This document shows positions 36,483 through 44,808 of a stretch of 64,000 nt of DNA, in pieces. Position numbers and translations under genes: made by a program. Origin of the DNA: JARFQW01 sp963842955 (lineage in GTDB: Bacteria; Pseudomonadota; Gammaproteobacteria; Steroidobacterales; XN24); the NCBI GenBank assembly GCA_963842955.1, contig CAWJIJ010000011.1, forward strand, positions 310,001 through 374,000, written 5' to 3'. The notes under the pieces were generated by a model. The model made no database searches. It had not been told where the DNA came from and saw only the letters and a list, made by a program, of their open reading frames with translations. Every line of letters starts with the position of its first letter. The stretch's first letter is position 1.

Positions 36483-37857
36483 TCACGCCACCTGCGCGCG
36501 CCGCATCACGTCTTCCAGCGTGCGCGCGTAAGCGGCAATTTCTTCGTCCGTTCGGACCTCTGTGGCGCACACGACAAGGGCGTCACCCAGATCCGGATAG
36601 TCATTCTTCAGCGCGTAGCCGCCGGCAATGCCCCGCTCAGCGAGCGCATCGAGGACCGGCCCTGCAGGCCGATCGAGGCGGAGCACCGCCTCGTGGAAGC
36701 GCGGCCCCTCGAAAAGAAGCTCCACGCCCCGTATAGCCGTCAGCCGATCCACCAGCCGGTTCAGGTTGGCCACCGAGTGCGCCGCTACCCGCTTCAGCCC
36801 CTCGGCGCCCAGCATGGCCATATAGATCGTCGCCGCCGTCACCATGAGACCCTGGTTCGTGCAAATGTTCGAAGTCGCCTTGGAGCGGCGAATGTGCTGC
36901 TCCCGCGCCTGCAGCGTGAGGGAAAAGCCCGGCTTCCCGTCAAGATCCACCGTTCTTCCGACAATTCTTCCGGGAAGCTGCCGGACATACTGCAACTTGC
37001 AGGTCATGAACCCGAAGTAGGGGCCGCCTCCGGAAAGCGGCACGCCGAGAGGCTGCCCTTCTCCGCAGGCAATATCGGCACCTGCCTCACCCCACTCTCC
37101 CGGCGGCTTCAGCACGGCCAGAGACGTGGGATTGACCACGCCGATGACAAGCGCGCCCTGCCGATGGGCCCAGTCCGTGATGCCGTCCACGTCCTCCATC
37201 TGGCCGAAGAAGTTCGGGTGCTGAACGACGACGGCGGTCAGATCCTCTCCCTGCCAGGGGGACAAGGCCTCCACGGGCGTAGCACCCGGTGGCCATATCG
37301 ACGGGCACCAGCTCGAGCTCCAGGCCCTGTGTGCCCGCGATATTTTGCGCAACCTGCCGGTAGGCCGGAGTGATGCCACCGAGCATGAGGACACGCCGAC
37401 TCTTGGATTTGCGATTGGCTCGCACCGCCATCAACACGGCTTCCGCGACGCCGGACCCGCCGTCATACAGGGACGCATTGGAGACATCGAGCCCTGTCAG
37501 CGCCGTCATCATGGACTGGAACTCGTAGATCACCTGCAAGGTGCCCTGGCTCGCCTCCGCCTGGTAAGGCGTGTAGGCACTGTAGAACTCACCCCTCGTA
37601 ACGATCTCCCAGATCGCGGCAGGGATGTGATGCTCGTAGGCCCCGGCGCCGAGGAAATTGACGAGCGGCTGGTCAGCGGCCGCTCGCTCACGCATGAGGC
37701 GCTGAATTTCCATCTCGCTGAGGGCCGGCGGAACACCCTCGAGAGGGCCCACCTTCAGGTCGTCGGGAATTTCGTCGAACAACTCGTCGATGCTGGAAAG
37801 GCCCAGGGCCTCCAACATCTCCGAAACATCGTCGCTGGAATGAGGAATAAATGCCAT
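36483..37857 (-). CDS. gcvPA: Glycine dehydrogenase (decarboxylating) subunit 1 (GcvPA), frameshifted
   Basis: N-terminal half of the two-part P-protein. From ATG 37857 the frame encodes MAFIPHSSDDVSEML, SAYTPYQAEASQGTLQ and up to VPVDMATG; the rest (VEALSPWQGEDLTAVVVQHPNFFGQMEDV through the end at 36483) lies in another frame. Removing one G from the CCC/GGG run at 37285-37287 restores ATGATPVEAL and a normal 450-residue subunit. All conserved blocks are intact on both sides. A sequencing error, recent mutation or +1 recoding would all explain it. Confidence 0.9.
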
Positions 37858-37926
37858 TCGGTCGTCACCGCTGTTGAGCTGCCCGCGCACTCCGGTCCAC
37901 GAGCACCGCCATGAGGCTACGGAATA

Positions 37927-38313
37927 TCAGTCTTCGAGGGTTGCCGCATATGCATCGGCGGCAAGAAGGCCGCCAGGATCGAACCCTTCGGCGGGTCGAA
38001 TCTTCATAATCCAGCCCTCGCCGTACGGATCCTGGTTCACCAGCTCGGGGCGATCCGCAAGCTCGGCGTTTCCTTCGACAACTTCGCCCTCAATGGGGCT
38101 GTATACGTCGGAGGCGGCCTTTACGGATTCGACGACGGCGCAGGCATCGCCGACGGAGACCACGGTGCCGGTTTCCGGAGCCTCGACAAACACCAGGTCG
38201 CCCAGGGCGTCCTGGGCATGATCCGTAATCCCCACCTGGAGAGTCCCATCGTCGAGGCTGCGAACCCATTCATGGGATGCCGTGTACTTAAGATCTGCGG
38301 GAATTGTGCTCAT
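37927..38313 (-). CDS. gcvH: Glycine cleavage system H protein
   Basis: Lipoyl carrier that shuttles the methylamine group between P and T proteins. The 128-residue product has the lipoylated Lys65 in VVESVKAASDVYSP and the C-terminal NQDPYGEGWIMKIRP. It lies between gcvT and gcvPA within the riboswitch-controlled operon. Confidence 0.97.
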   Translation of the reverse strand: MSTIPADLKYTASHEWVRSLDDGTLQVGITDHAQDALGDLVFVEAPETGTVVSVGDACAVVESVKAASDVYSPIEGEVVEGNAELADRPELVNQDPYGEGWIMKIRPAEGFDPGGLLAADAYAATLED

Positions 38314-38420
38314 TTCCCTTCCTCCCTCATCACTAGCGCGGATCCTTCGACCCGACTCATTCTACTGAAACCCGACCGCCCCGCACGGGTAATCCGGGGC
38401 ATTCCGGACCCGCCGGGCCT

Positions 38421-39504
38421 CTACACCCTGGCTTTGCCGTTGCGGACAAACGGCGGTCGAACGACCCGGGCCGCAAGACGCTTGCCGCGGATCTCCACAA
38501 GACACTCTGACCCGATAGCCGCCGGCACTCTCGCGAAGGCAATGGACTTCCCCAGCGTAGGCGAGAAACTCCCGCTCGTGGTTTCGCCGTCTTCATGCCC
38601 TTCGACAATGACCTTCTGATGGGATCTCAGGACGCCGCGATCCTCGAGGACCAGGCCCACGAGCTTTCGGGCCACGCCCTCGCCTCGCTGCGTCTCCAGG
38701 GCCGCGCGGCCAGCGAAGGCCCGATCCTCCGGGTCCCAGGCGACCGTCCACGCCAGACCCGGACTCAAGGGGGGTGACGTTCTCGTCCATGTCGGCACCG
38801 TAAAGATTCATGCCGGCTTCCAGGCGCAGGGTGTCCCGGGATCCCAGCCCGCAGGGACGAATTCCGCTATCCGCGAGCCGATCCCAGAAGGCAACGACAC
38901 CGGAAGAGGGAATAATGATCTCCCAACCGTCTTCCCCGGTGTAGCCGGTCCGGCCGATGAAAAGGTCTCCGAACTCGCCGGCCTCGAAGGGATTCAACGC
39001 CAGGGCGGCTTCTCGATGGGCCTCGGGTAGCACGCCGGCAGCCCGCTCGCGGGCATTCGGTCCCTGGACGGCAATCATGGACAGTTCGGGGCGTTCCGTT
39101 ATGGTCACGCCGGCCGCCGCCCGGGATTCCATCCAGGCGAGGTCTTTTTCCCGGGTGGCCGCATTGACGACAAGCCGGAACTCATGGTCTCCCATGCCAT
39201 AGACGATGAGATCGTCGATGACGCCCCCGGCGTCATTGAGCATACAGCTGTAGAGGGCTTTTCCGGGGGTCTTGAGCCGCGCGACATCGTTCGCGAGCAG
39301 CGTCCGCAGCCAGGATTCCGCTTCAGCTCCGTGCACATCCACGACGGTCATGTGGGAGACGTCAAACATCCCGGCATCCTGTCGGACCGCGTGATGCTCG
39401 TCGATCTGGGACCCATAGTGCACAGGCATATCCCAGCCGCCGAAATCCACGACTCTTGCGCCACGGGCTACGTGGTCTTCATATAGGGGCGTTTTCGATC
39501 CCAT
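38421..39504 (-). CDS. gcvT: Glycine cleavage system T protein (aminomethyltransferase), frameshifted
   Basis: Transfers the methylene group from lipoyl-GcvH to tetrahydrofolate, releasing ammonia. ATG 39504 has GAGGAG upstream. The first frame gives HVARGARVVDFGGWDMPVHYGSQ, MFDVSHM, NDAGGVIDDLIVY and RLEAGMNLYGADMDENVTPLESG. The remainder (LAWTVAWDPEDRAFAGR to the end) is in another frame. Deleting one G in the run at 38758-38760 joins them into a normal T protein of about 360 residues. It is the first gene after the tandem glycine riboswitch. Confidence 0.9.
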
Positions 39505-39587
39505 GGGCTCCTCGTTAGTCAGGCGCGGCATCCCGGCCCGCGCCGATCGGCACCGATACGGCAGAGCAGGCGGACCACCCGAACCAA

Positions 39588-39772
39588 GCCCCTCTGTCTC
39601 GAAACCTGAGAGATTCCGCCCTCCCGCGGGGGTGCATTCACCTTCGGTGGGCCGCTGTGGCGACCGCTCTCCAGAGCCGCTACGCCCTCGTCATCCATTT
39701 GCCTGAGCGTTTCCGGGCGAGTTGCGCCTTCGGCGGCCTGTAAGTGCGGGCTCTCTCCGGCGAGGGTTGTGC
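39588..39772 (-). promoter_or_regulatory. Tandem glycine riboswitch upstream of gcvT
   Basis: On the minus strand two aptamers follow each other. Aptamer 1 has GGAGAGAGCCCGC, GCCGCCGAAGGCGCAAC and ACGCTCAGGCAAA; aptamer 2 has CTGGAGAGCGG, CCACCGAAGGTG and TCTCTCAGGTTTCGAGACAGAGG. These are the conserved P1/P3 elements of gcvT-type glycine riboswitches. The last aptamer ends about 85 bases before the gcvT ATG. It should switch on the gcv operon when glycine is high, by family knowledge. Confidence 0.93.
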
Positions 39773-39785
39773 GATCGGAGCCGGG

Positions 39786-39814
39786 ATTCTAGACCAAGCC
39801 CCGGCCGCCGACCA
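39786..39814 (-). promoter_or_regulatory. Candidate promoter of the gcv riboswitch transcript
   Basis: On the minus strand TGGTCG (39809-39814) and TAGAAT (39786-39791) are 17 bases apart and would start RNA just ahead of the first glycine aptamer. The -35 is weak. Confidence 0.4.
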
Positions 39815-39882
39815 CAGGCAGCTTGCTGAAGCCCTCCCGGCGCGGGATCATTAGGCTCTTTTTGAAACCCGGAGCGCCGTCT

Positions 39883-41655
39883 ATGGATCACCGTGCCCTA
39901 CTGCCCGTCGCTGCCCTCGCGGGGCTGTTCGCCTGGGGTGTGACCCTCGCCGGGCCCACGGAGGACATGCACGCGCTGTTTGACGCCGAATGGGAACGAT
40001 TCCTGGAAGAGCGCCCGACGCTGGCATCGGGGCTGGGCGACCATCGCTATGACGGACTCTGGCCGGATCGCTCGATGGCGGCAATCAGCGCCAGCCACCG
40101 GGCCGACCTGGCCGCCCTGGACCGGCTTTCCGCGATTGATCGGGACCTGCTTCCGCCGGAAGAACAGCTCAACTTTGACTTGTTCCGAAGAGAGATCGAA
40201 AACCGGAACGCCAGCTATGCCTTTCAGCGCTATCTGAACCCGATGAATCAGCGTGGCGGCATCCAGAGCGCCAACGAGATCACCGAAAGGCTGCGCTTTG
40301 CGACCGTGGCCGACTACGAGAACTGGATCGCCCGCCTCAACGGATTCGGCGCCTACATGGACCAGACCATAGCCCTGATGACCGCCGGGCTGGACGCGGG
40401 GATCATCCATCCCAGCGTCATTCTCGAGCGAATCAGCGGCCAGATTCCTCCCCAGATCGTCGCGGATCCGGTGGACAGCCCGTTTTACAAGCCATTCCTG
40501 GAGTTTCCTGACTCCATCTCCGGGGCCGAGCAGGCGCGCCTGTCGGCGGCGGGAGCAGCGGCCATCGCGGCGACGGTGACTCCGGCTTTCGTTCGGTTTC
40601 AGACTTTTTTCGATGAGACCTATCTGCCTGCGGGCCGCTCCACCGTTGGAGTGTGGGACCAGCCCCAGGGCAGGGATTTCTACCGGCAGCGGGCGGCCTA
40701 CTTCACGACCACCGACCTGACCCCGGAGCAGATTCATGAGATCGGCCTGTCGGAGGTGGCCAGAATCCGGGCCCAGATGGAGTCGATCCGCGAGGAAGTC
40801 GGATTCGACGGGGACCTGGCGGCGTTCATGGACCATCTGCGAACCGACCCGTCTTTTTACTATGAAACGTCGGAGGAACTCTTCGAGGCCTACCTCGCTG
40901 CCAGCAAGCGAGCAGACCCCGGATTGGTCGAGCTGTTCGGACGAATCCCGCGGATGCCCTACGGAGTGCGGCCCATTCCGGACGCCATCGCCCCGGACAC
41001 GACCACGGCCTATTACTCGCGGCCCGCGGACGACGGAAGCCGCGCCGGCTTTTACTACGTCAATCTCTACCGGCCGGAAGTCCGGCCGAAGTACGAGATC
41101 GAGGCACTGACTCTGCACGAGGCGGTGCCCGGCCATCACTTCCAGATCGCGCTGGCAATGGAACTCGGCGAGCTGCCCGAATTTCGGCGTCTCGGGGGAA
41201 TCACGGCGTTTGTGGAGGGCTGGGCGCTGTACGCCGAGAGCCTGGGGCCGGAGATGGGAATGTACAAGGACCCCTACTCCCGGTTCGGCCAGCTGACCTA
41301 CGAGATGTGGCGGGCCGTGCGGCTGGTCGTGGATACCGGCATTCACTATATGCAGTGGGACCGGCAGCGAGCGATCGATTTTTTCCGCGACAATGCGGCG
41401 AAGACCGAAGCGGACATCGTGAACGAAATCGATCGTTACATTGCCTGGCCCGGACAGGCGCTGGCGTACAAGATCGGCGAACTGAAAATCAAGGAACTTC
41501 GAGCCCGCAGCGAGGAGGCGCTCGGGGATTCCTTTGATATAAAGGCGTTTCATGATCTCGTTCTGGGCGCTGGCGCGATTCCGCTGAACGTCCTGGAGCA
41601 GCGAGTGAATGCCTGGATCGCAGCACAGCCCGCCGCCGCGGGGCGCCAGGGGTGA
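39883..41655 (+). CDS. DUF885 family metallopeptidase-like secreted protein
   Basis: 590-residue protein with an N-terminal signal (MDHRALLPVAALAGLFAWG...). It belongs to the DUF885 family, a gluzincin-like group of predicted metallopeptidases: HEAVPGHHFQ (His412, Glu413, His418/419) and downstream FVEGWALYAESLG supply the zinc ligands. The N-terminal SGLGDHRYDGLWPD segment is also typical. ATG at 39883 gives the signal peptide directly; the frame opens 20 codons earlier without signal-like sequence. Probably a periplasmic or secreted peptidase. Confidence 0.9.
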   Translation: MDHRALLPVAALAGLFAWGVTLAGPTEDMHALFDAEWERFLEERPTLASGLGDHRYDGLWPDRSMAAISASHRADLAALDRLSAIDRDLLPPEEQLNFDLFRREIENRNASYAFQRYLNPMNQRGGIQSANEITERLRFATVADYENWIARLNGFGAYMDQTIALMTAGLDAGIIHPSVILERISGQIPPQIVADPVDSPFYKPFLEFPDSISGAEQARLSAAGAAAIAATVTPAFVRFQTFFDETYLPAGRSTVGVWDQPQGRDFYRQRAAYFTTTDLTPEQIHEIGLSEVARIRAQMESIREEVGFDGDLAAFMDHLRTDPSFYYETSEELFEAYLAASKRADPGLVELFGRIPRMPYGVRPIPDAIAPDTTTAYYSRPADDGSRAGFYYVNLYRPEVRPKYEIEALTLHEAVPGHHFQIALAMELGELPEFRRLGGITAFVEGWALYAESLGPEMGMYKDPYSRFGQLTYEMWRAVRLVVDTGIHYMQWDRQRAIDFFRDNAAKTEADIVNEIDRYIAWPGQALAYKIGELKIKELRARSEEALGDSFDIKAFHDLVLGAGAIPLNVLEQRVNAWIAAQPAAAGRQG

Positions 41656-41662
41656 CCAGTCG

Positions 41663-42901
41663 ATGATCCAGGCTGCGGGCAGGCGCCACACGCTCGGCGT
41701 GGCCGTAGACCACGTGCGCATCGGCGGCGGCGCTCCGATCGTCGTGCAGTCCATGACGAACACCGACACGGCCGACATCCCGGCCACGGTTGAGCAGGTG
41801 GCCGCGCTGGCGAGGGCCGGCTCTGAAATCGTTCGGATCACCGTTAACAACCGGGAGTCCGCCGAGGCGGTTCCGCACGTCCGCGAGCGGCTTTACGCCA
41901 TGGGCTGCAACGCCCCACTGGTCGGCGACTTTCATTTCAACGGCCACAAGCTGCTCACCGACGTACCCGCCTGCGCCGAGGCGCTGGCGAAGTACCGCAT
42001 CAACCCGGGCAACGTCGGTCGGGGAAAGAAGCGAGACCCGCAGTTTGCCGCCATGATCGAAGTCGCCTGCCGCTATGAGCGCCCGGTGCGAATCGGGGTC
42101 AACTGGGGCAGCCTGGACCAGGATTTGCTCACGCGGCTGATGGACGAGAATTCCCGGATATCCGAGCCGCTGGATGCTCGGGCAGTCGTCCATGAGGCCA
42201 TGATCCAGTCAGCGCTTGAAAGCGCGGCGCGTGCAGTGGATGTCGGACTCGAAAGGAACCGCATCATCCTGTCCTGCAAGATGAGCGGAGTGCAGGACCT
42301 CGTGGCGGTTTACCGGGCCCTGGCCGACCGGAGCGACTACCCGCTACACCTCGGACTCACCGAGGCCGGCATGGGCTCCAAGGGGATCGTGGCTTCCACC
42401 GCCGCGCTCTCCATACTGCTGCAGCAAGGCATCGGCGATACGATCCGGATTTCTCTGACGCCGGAGCCGGGCGGCGATCGCACACGGGAGGTCACCGTGG
42501 CCCAGGAGATTCTTCAGTCCATGGGACTGAGAGCTTTCACGCCGATGGTCGTGGCATGCCCGGGCTGCGGCCGGACTACAAGCACGTTTTTTCAGGAACT
42601 GGCCCAGAGCATCCAGGCCCACGTCAGGGAGCGGATGCCGCAGTGGCGCCGCGAGTACCGTGGCGTCGAGGACATGACGGTTGCGGTGATGGGTTGCGTG
42701 GTCAACGGACCCGGCGAAAGCAAGCACGCGAATATCGGGATCAGCTTACCGGGAACGGGTGAACGGCCGGTTGCGCCGGTTTACGTGGATGGCGAGAAGG
42801 ACGTCACCCTCAAGGGCGACAATATCGCCTCCGAGTTTACTGCGCTTGTCGACGACTATGTGAGCACCCGCTATACGCCCCTGGATCAAGCCGGAGACTG
42901 A
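41663..42901 (+). CDS. ispG: 4-hydroxy-3-methylbut-2-en-1-yl diphosphate synthase (IspG/GcpE)
   Basis: [4Fe-4S] enzyme of the methylerythritol phosphate pathway for isoprenoid precursors, reducing MEcPP to HMBPP. The 412-residue product (ATG 41663) shows VQSMTNTDTADIPATVEQV, YRINPGNVG, GVNWGSLDQ, LGLTEAGMG, the cluster ligands in CPGCGRT and MGCVVNGPGESKHANIGIS. The frame continues upstream to 41609 but overlaps the peptidase gene. Confidence 0.96.
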   Translation: MIQAAGRRHTLGVAVDHVRIGGGAPIVVQSMTNTDTADIPATVEQVAALARAGSEIVRITVNNRESAEAVPHVRERLYAMGCNAPLVGDFHFNGHKLLTDVPACAEALAKYRINPGNVGRGKKRDPQFAAMIEVACRYERPVRIGVNWGSLDQDLLTRLMDENSRISEPLDARAVVHEAMIQSALESAARAVDVGLERNRIILSCKMSGVQDLVAVYRALADRSDYPLHLGLTEAGMGSKGIVASTAALSILLQQGIGDTIRISLTPEPGGDRTREVTVAQEILQSMGLRAFTPMVVACPGCGRTTSTFFQELAQSIQAHVRERMPQWRREYRGVEDMTVAVMGCVVNGPGESKHANIGISLPGTGERPVAPVYVDGEKDVTLKGDNIASEFTALVDDYVSTRYTPLDQAGD

Positions 42902-42979
42902 ATACTGCGTCGCGTCATGCCGAAACGAGTGCCCGGGCGCTAAACTACGGGAACTCATACTCAGGGCGATCGAGAGACC

Positions 42980-43783
42980 ATGGCCAAGCGCACCAAATAC
43001 GTCGCCAAGAAACCGGACGCCAACGGCTACATCCACTACACGGACGATGAAAACGCTATCTGGAGCGAGCTCTACTCCCGCCAGGAAAGCATATTGCCGG
43101 GCCGCGCCTGCGACGAATACCTCACGGCGCTGGAGCGCCTGGAGCTGCCTAAGGATCGGGTACCCCAGACCCGGGAAGTCTCCGCCGTGCTGGCGGACTA
43201 CACGGGCTGGGAGGTGGCGCCGGTTCCCGCGCTGATCAATTTCACGGACTTCTTCGATCTGCTGGCCAACAAGAAATTTCCGGCGGCGACCTTTATTCGC
43301 ACCCGGGAAGAGATGGAGTACCTGCAGGAGCCGGACATCTTCCACGAGATCTTCGGCCACTGCCCGCTGTTGACCGATCATCGGTTCGCGGAATTTACCC
43401 ATGCGTATGGCCGCGCCGGCGCACGCGCCGACAAGAAGGATCACGCGATGCTGGCAAGGCTCTACTGGTTCACAGTCGAGTTTGGCCTGATCCGGCAGCC
43501 GGCGGGGCTTCGCACTTACGGAGCCGGCATCGTGTCATCCATCGGCGAGACCACCTACGCCCTGGAAAGCGACAAGCCGGCCCGCAAGACCTTCGACCCC
43601 GTGGATGCGCTGCGCACTCCGTACCGCATCGATATCTTCCAGACGGTCTATTTCGTTCTCGAGACCTTCGACACGCTGTTCGAGGTCGCCCAAATGGATT
43701 TGCTGGAGCTGATCGCCAGGGCCCGGCAACTCGGGATGCATGCTCCGACCTATCCTCCCAAGGAGGCGACGGTCACGGCCTGA
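42980..43783 (+). CDS. phhA: Phenylalanine-4-hydroxylase
   Basis: Tetrahydropterin- and iron-dependent hydroxylation of phenylalanine to tyrosine. The 267-residue product is the bacterial single-domain form. Iron ligands His122 and His127 (FHEIFGHCP) and Glu167 (YWFTVEFGL) are visible, along with GAGIVSSIGET. A GGGCGATCGAGAG purine stretch precedes the ATG. It is followed by the pterin dehydratase gene, which recycles its cofactor. Confidence 0.97.
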   Translation: MAKRTKYVAKKPDANGYIHYTDDENAIWSELYSRQESILPGRACDEYLTALERLELPKDRVPQTREVSAVLADYTGWEVAPVPALINFTDFFDLLANKKFPAATFIRTREEMEYLQEPDIFHEIFGHCPLLTDHRFAEFTHAYGRAGARADKKDHAMLARLYWFTVEFGLIRQPAGLRTYGAGIVSSIGETTYALESDKPARKTFDPVDALRTPYRIDIFQTVYFVLETFDTLFEVAQMDLLELIARARQLGMHAPTYPPKEATVTA

Positions 43784-43869
43784 TTCCTGCTGACCGGCTA
43801 TTTCTTCGCTGTCCGCGCCCGGTGATCCGGACGGGGCCGGCTACCGACTGTTCTATCCGGAGTGATTCC

Positions 43870-44208
43870 ATGAGTGAGCTTTCCGCCAAACACTGTGTCC
43901 CCTGCGAAGGGGGGATCGACCCGCTCGGCCGGGAGGCCGCCGAGGCTTTGCTGGCCGAACTCGATTCCGAGTGGACCTTGAACGAGGACGCAACGGAAAT
44001 CCGCCGCGAATTCACGTTCAAGGGCTTCTACAAGACGATGGGCTTTGTGAACGCCGTGGCCTGGATTGCCAATGCCGAGGGACATCATCCGGACATGGAG
44101 GTTGGCTGGGGCCGCTGCCTGGTGCGGTATACGACCCATGCGGTCGATGGCCTCACGGAGAACGACTTCATTTGCGCAGCCAAGATCGACGGTCTCCTGG
44201 CAGCCTGA
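43870..44208 (+). CDS. phhB: 4a-hydroxytetrahydrobiopterin dehydratase (pterin-4a-carbinolamine dehydratase)
   Basis: Dehydrates the 4a-carbinolamine made by phenylalanine hydroxylase so that the pterin can be reduced again. The 112-residue product (ATG 43870) has the family core AEGHHPDMEVGW and TTHAVDGLTENDF. Pairing with phhA 86 bases upstream is standard in gammaproteobacteria. Confidence 0.95.
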   Translation: MSELSAKHCVPCEGGIDPLGREAAEALLAELDSEWTLNEDATEIRREFTFKGFYKTMGFVNAVAWIANAEGHHPDMEVGWGRCLVRYTTHAVDGLTENDFICAAKIDGLLAA

Positions 44209-44217
44209 GGCCGGCGG

Positions 44218-44808
44218 TCAGCGCGAAAGAGTCATCCGCCATGTCAGCCCCCCTCCGCCCTTGAGGGCCACGGGGGCAATCTGCAGGTCGCCGCGGGGCC
44301 GGACAAAAATCCAGGCTCCGGCGACGGCCAGGGCCGCACCACCGGCGACATCCTCCCAGTCGTGTTCGTCGGCGTGCACACGAGTCCAGCCTGTATAAAC
44401 CGAGAGAGCCCAGGCGGGCCATGCGCGCCGCCATCCGTATCGCCGCTGAAGAAAGGCGGCGCCCGCGAAGGCCGTAGTGGCATGACCCGAAGGAAACGCC
44501 TCGTCATCGCCGTTGGGCCGTTCCTTGTCGACGATTTTCTTCAGCGCGTAGGCGCTGACCGTGCTGGCGGCAAAGGCCTTGGCAAACTGGACTTGGCCTT
44601 CCCGGTCATCCTCTTCATGAGCGACGTACCAGGCTGCCGCGGGGATCGCCACCCGCAGGACGTGGCCGCTGGTTTCCACCGCATCGCCAAGAACAGGAGG
44701 CGCGGTGACCAGACAGGCGAGCGCGACAGCCACGCCTGCCGGCCAGGGCCTACGCACGTAGAGCGTCCGGCGACTGCGGCGCGTCTCCGAAACAGGCTCC
44801 GGCCTCAT
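44218..44808 (-). CDS. PAP2-family phosphatase
   Basis: Membrane-associated acid-phosphatase-fold protein. The three catalytic motifs are present: KKIVDKERP, PSGHATTAFAG, and TRVHADEHDWEDV. The start is unsure. ATG 44808 gives 196 residues; GTG 44757 gives 179 and would place a signal-like segment (RRPWPAGVAVALACLVTAPP) directly at the N-terminus. Either start overlaps the 3' end of the AidB-like gene on the same strand. Likely dephosphorylates a lipid phosphate, by family. Confidence 0.82.
   Translation of the reverse strand: MRPEPVSETRRSRRTLYVRRPWPAGVAVALACLVTAPPVLGDAVETSGHVLRVAIPAAAWYVAHEEDDREGQVQFAKAFAASTVSAYALKKIVDKERPNGDDEAFPSGHATTAFAGAAFLQRRYGWRRAWPAWALSVYTGWTRVHADEHDWEDVAGGAALAVAGAWIFVRPRGDLQIAPVALKGGGGLTWRMTLSR

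Noticed and set aside
36483..39504. Programmed +1 frameshifting in gcvPA and gcvT as a firm claim
   Set aside because: Both shifts sit at CCGGGT, but no known recoding element (such as a slow stop codon or prfB-like site) is visible and T/P proteins are not known to be recoded. Sequence error is simpler until reads are checked.
39898..41850. 650-residue minus-strand open frame
   Set aside because: Antisense to the DUF885 peptidase and the start of ispG; composition is that of a GC-rich shadow frame.
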